7,375 bases of DNA from Limnohabitans sp. Rim8 (GTDB taxonomy: Bacteria; Pseudomonadota; Gammaproteobacteria; Burkholderiales; Burkholderiaceae_C). Of the stretch, positions 6,176 to 7,375 are shown piece by piece; the stretch's first letter is position 1, and each line of letters opens with the position of its first letter. The stretch spans positions 1-7,375 of the forward strand of contig CAMDXR010000152.1 in the NCBI GenBank assembly GCA_945877725.1, in the 5' to 3' direction. The position numbers and the translations under genes are program-made. The notes beneath the pieces are model-generated. The model saw only the letters and a program-made list of their open reading frames with translations. It did no database searches and was not told the DNA's origin.

Positions 6176-7372
6176 TCAATAAAAAGCCTGCAAGCCGGTT
6201 TGCGCTCTGCCCAAAATCAGCGCATGCACATCGTGTGTGCCTTCGTAGGTGTTCACGGTTTCCAGGTTGATCATGTGGCGGATGACGTGGTATTCGTCGT
6301 GAATGCCGTTGCCGCCGTGCATGTCGCGGCTCATCCGGGCAATGTCCAGCGCCTTGCCGCAGCTGTTGCGCTTGATCAAGCTGATCATCTCGGGCACTGC
6401 TTTACCCTCGTCCATCAGGCGGCCGACCCGCAGGCAAGCTTGTAAACCGAGGGCAATTTCGGTTTGCATGTCGGCCAGTTTTTTCTGAATCAGTTGGTTT
6501 TGTGCCAATGGGCGCCCAAATTGCTGACGGTCCAAGGTGTATTGGCGGGCACGGAGCCAGCAGTCTTCGGCCGCACCCAGGGCACCCCAGGCAATGCCGT
6601 ATCGGGCTTTGTTCAGGCAACCAAACGGGCCTTTCAGTCCGTTCACGTTGGGCATCAGGTTTTCAGAGGGCACAAACACATCGTCCATGACGATTTCGCC
6701 CGTGATGCTGGCGCGCAGGCTCATCTTGCCTTCTATCTTGGGGGCGGTCAGGCCCTTCATGCCTTTTTCTAGGATAAAGCCATGAATGGCTTCTTGCCCA
6801 CCGACCGAGCCGTCTGCATTTTCCAGTTTGGCCCAGACCACAAACACATCGGCGATGGGCGAATTGGTGATCCACATCTTGGCGCCCTTGAGGATGAAGC
6901 CGCCATCGACCGGCTTGGCGCGGGTCAACATGCTGGCCGGATCAGAGCCATGGTTGGGTTCGGTCAGGCCAAAGCAGCCTACCCATTCGCCAGTGGCCAG
7001 TTTGGGCAGGTACTTTTGCCGCTGTGCTTCGGAGCCATATTCATTAATGGGGTGCATGACCAGGGAGCTTTGCACGCTGATGGCGCTGCGATAGCCACTG
7101 TCCACGCGTTCCACCTCGCGGGCAATCAGGCCGTAGGCCACGTAGCTCAATCCCGCGCAGCCATAACCCTCGATGGTGGAGCCCAAAAAGCCCATAGCAC
7201 CGGCTTCGTTCATGATTTCCCGGTCAAATTTTTCGTGGCGGGCAGCTTGCAACACACGGGTTTGCAGGCGTTCCTGGCAAAAAGTGTGGGCGGCTTCTAC
7301 GATGGCGCGCTCGTCATCGCTCAGTTGCTCGCTCAGCAAAAAGGGGTCATTCCATTGAAAAGTGGGCTTCAT
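6176..7372 (-). CDS. gcdH: Glutaryl-CoA dehydrogenase
   Basis: A 398-residue acyl-CoA dehydrogenase that closely resembles human GCDH from memory: ERVDSGYRSA, VQSSLVMHP, YGSEAQRQKYLP, CFGLTEPNHGSDP, GPFGCLNKARYGIAWG and NTYEGTHDVHALILGR are near-identical blocks. This FAD enzyme oxidises and decarboxylates glutaryl-CoA to crotonyl-CoA in lysine, tryptophan and aromatic breakdown, passing electrons to electron-transferring flavoprotein. The catalytic base is Glu377 in TYEGTHD, and Arg95 in SGYRS corresponds to the Arg that binds the glutaryl carboxylate, which separates it from generic acyl-CoA dehydrogenases. The ATG lies three bases from the right edge, so its ribosome binding site is outside the window and a slightly earlier start cannot be excluded. 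It ends with TGA and its own terminator, so it is not part of the efflux operon. Confidence 0.95.
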   Translation of the reverse strand: MKPTFQWNDPFLLSEQLSDDERAIVEAAHTFCQERLQTRVLQAARHEKFDREIMNEAGAMGFLGSTIEGYGCAGLSYVAYGLIAREVERVDSGYRSAISVQSSLVMHPINEYGSEAQRQKYLPKLATGEWVGCFGLTEPNHGSDPASMLTRAKPVDGGFILKGAKMWITNSPIADVFVVWAKLENADGSVGGQEAIHGFILEKGMKGLTAPKIEGKMSLRASITGEIVMDDVFVPSENLMPNVNGLKGPFGCLNKARYGIAWGALGAAEDCWLRARQYTLDRQQFGRPLAQNQLIQKKLADMQTEIALGLQACLRVGRLMDEGKAVPEMISLIKRNSCGKALDIARMSRDMHGGNGIHDEYHVIRHMINLETVNTYEGTHDVHALILGRAQTGLQAFY

Positions 7373-7375
7373 TTG

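Noticed and set aside
6162..6179. Inverted repeat TTGATC-6-GATCAA overlapping the gcdH stop codon
   Set aside because: Six-base arms with a six-base loop occur by chance several times in a window this long. There is no T run after it, and a far better terminator follows about 30 bases later.

Overview
The window reads as an ordinary chromosomal segment of a betaproteobacterium. The protein styles fit Burkholderiales, most likely a Comamonadaceae-type organism, but this rests on remembered family resemblance and not on a search. All six protein genes lie on the minus strand, so transcription runs from the right edge to the left edge. Coding density is high and no gene-free stretch exceeds about 160 bases. 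I see no tRNA, rRNA, CRISPR array, insertion sequence or other mobile element.

Right part (6176-7372): a full-length glutaryl-CoA dehydrogenase gene (gcdH), closed by a clear intrinsic terminator with a TTCG loop at 6114-6134. Next comes a good sigma70-type promoter (TTGACG, 17 bp, TATATT) at 6048-6076, which starts a new transcription unit.

Middle part (1039-6016): a TetR/AcrR-family repressor, a periplasmic adaptor (membrane fusion protein) and an RND inner-membrane pump. They are separated by only 13 and 12 bases, so they form a repressor-first efflux operon. The pump keeps the proton-relay residues (Asp402, Asp403, Lys938) and should be active. Its drug pocket looks unlike that of AcrB, and the substrate cannot be read from sequence. 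No outer-membrane channel gene is present in the window.

Left part (1-984): a divergent protein-L-isoaspartate O-methyltransferase-family protein with its own strong ribosome binding site, followed 12 bases later by a single-domain rhodanese gene cut by the left edge. In related bacteria, as I remember it, this pair is often followed by a TolC-family outer-membrane gene, which could supply the missing third pump component just outside the window.

I did not find a convincing undescribed system. The points most worth checking are the methyltransferase's loss of the canonical isoaspartate-binding motif, the run of eight C just before a GTG start with no Shine-Dalgarno in the repressor gene, and the unusual binding-pocket signature of the pump.
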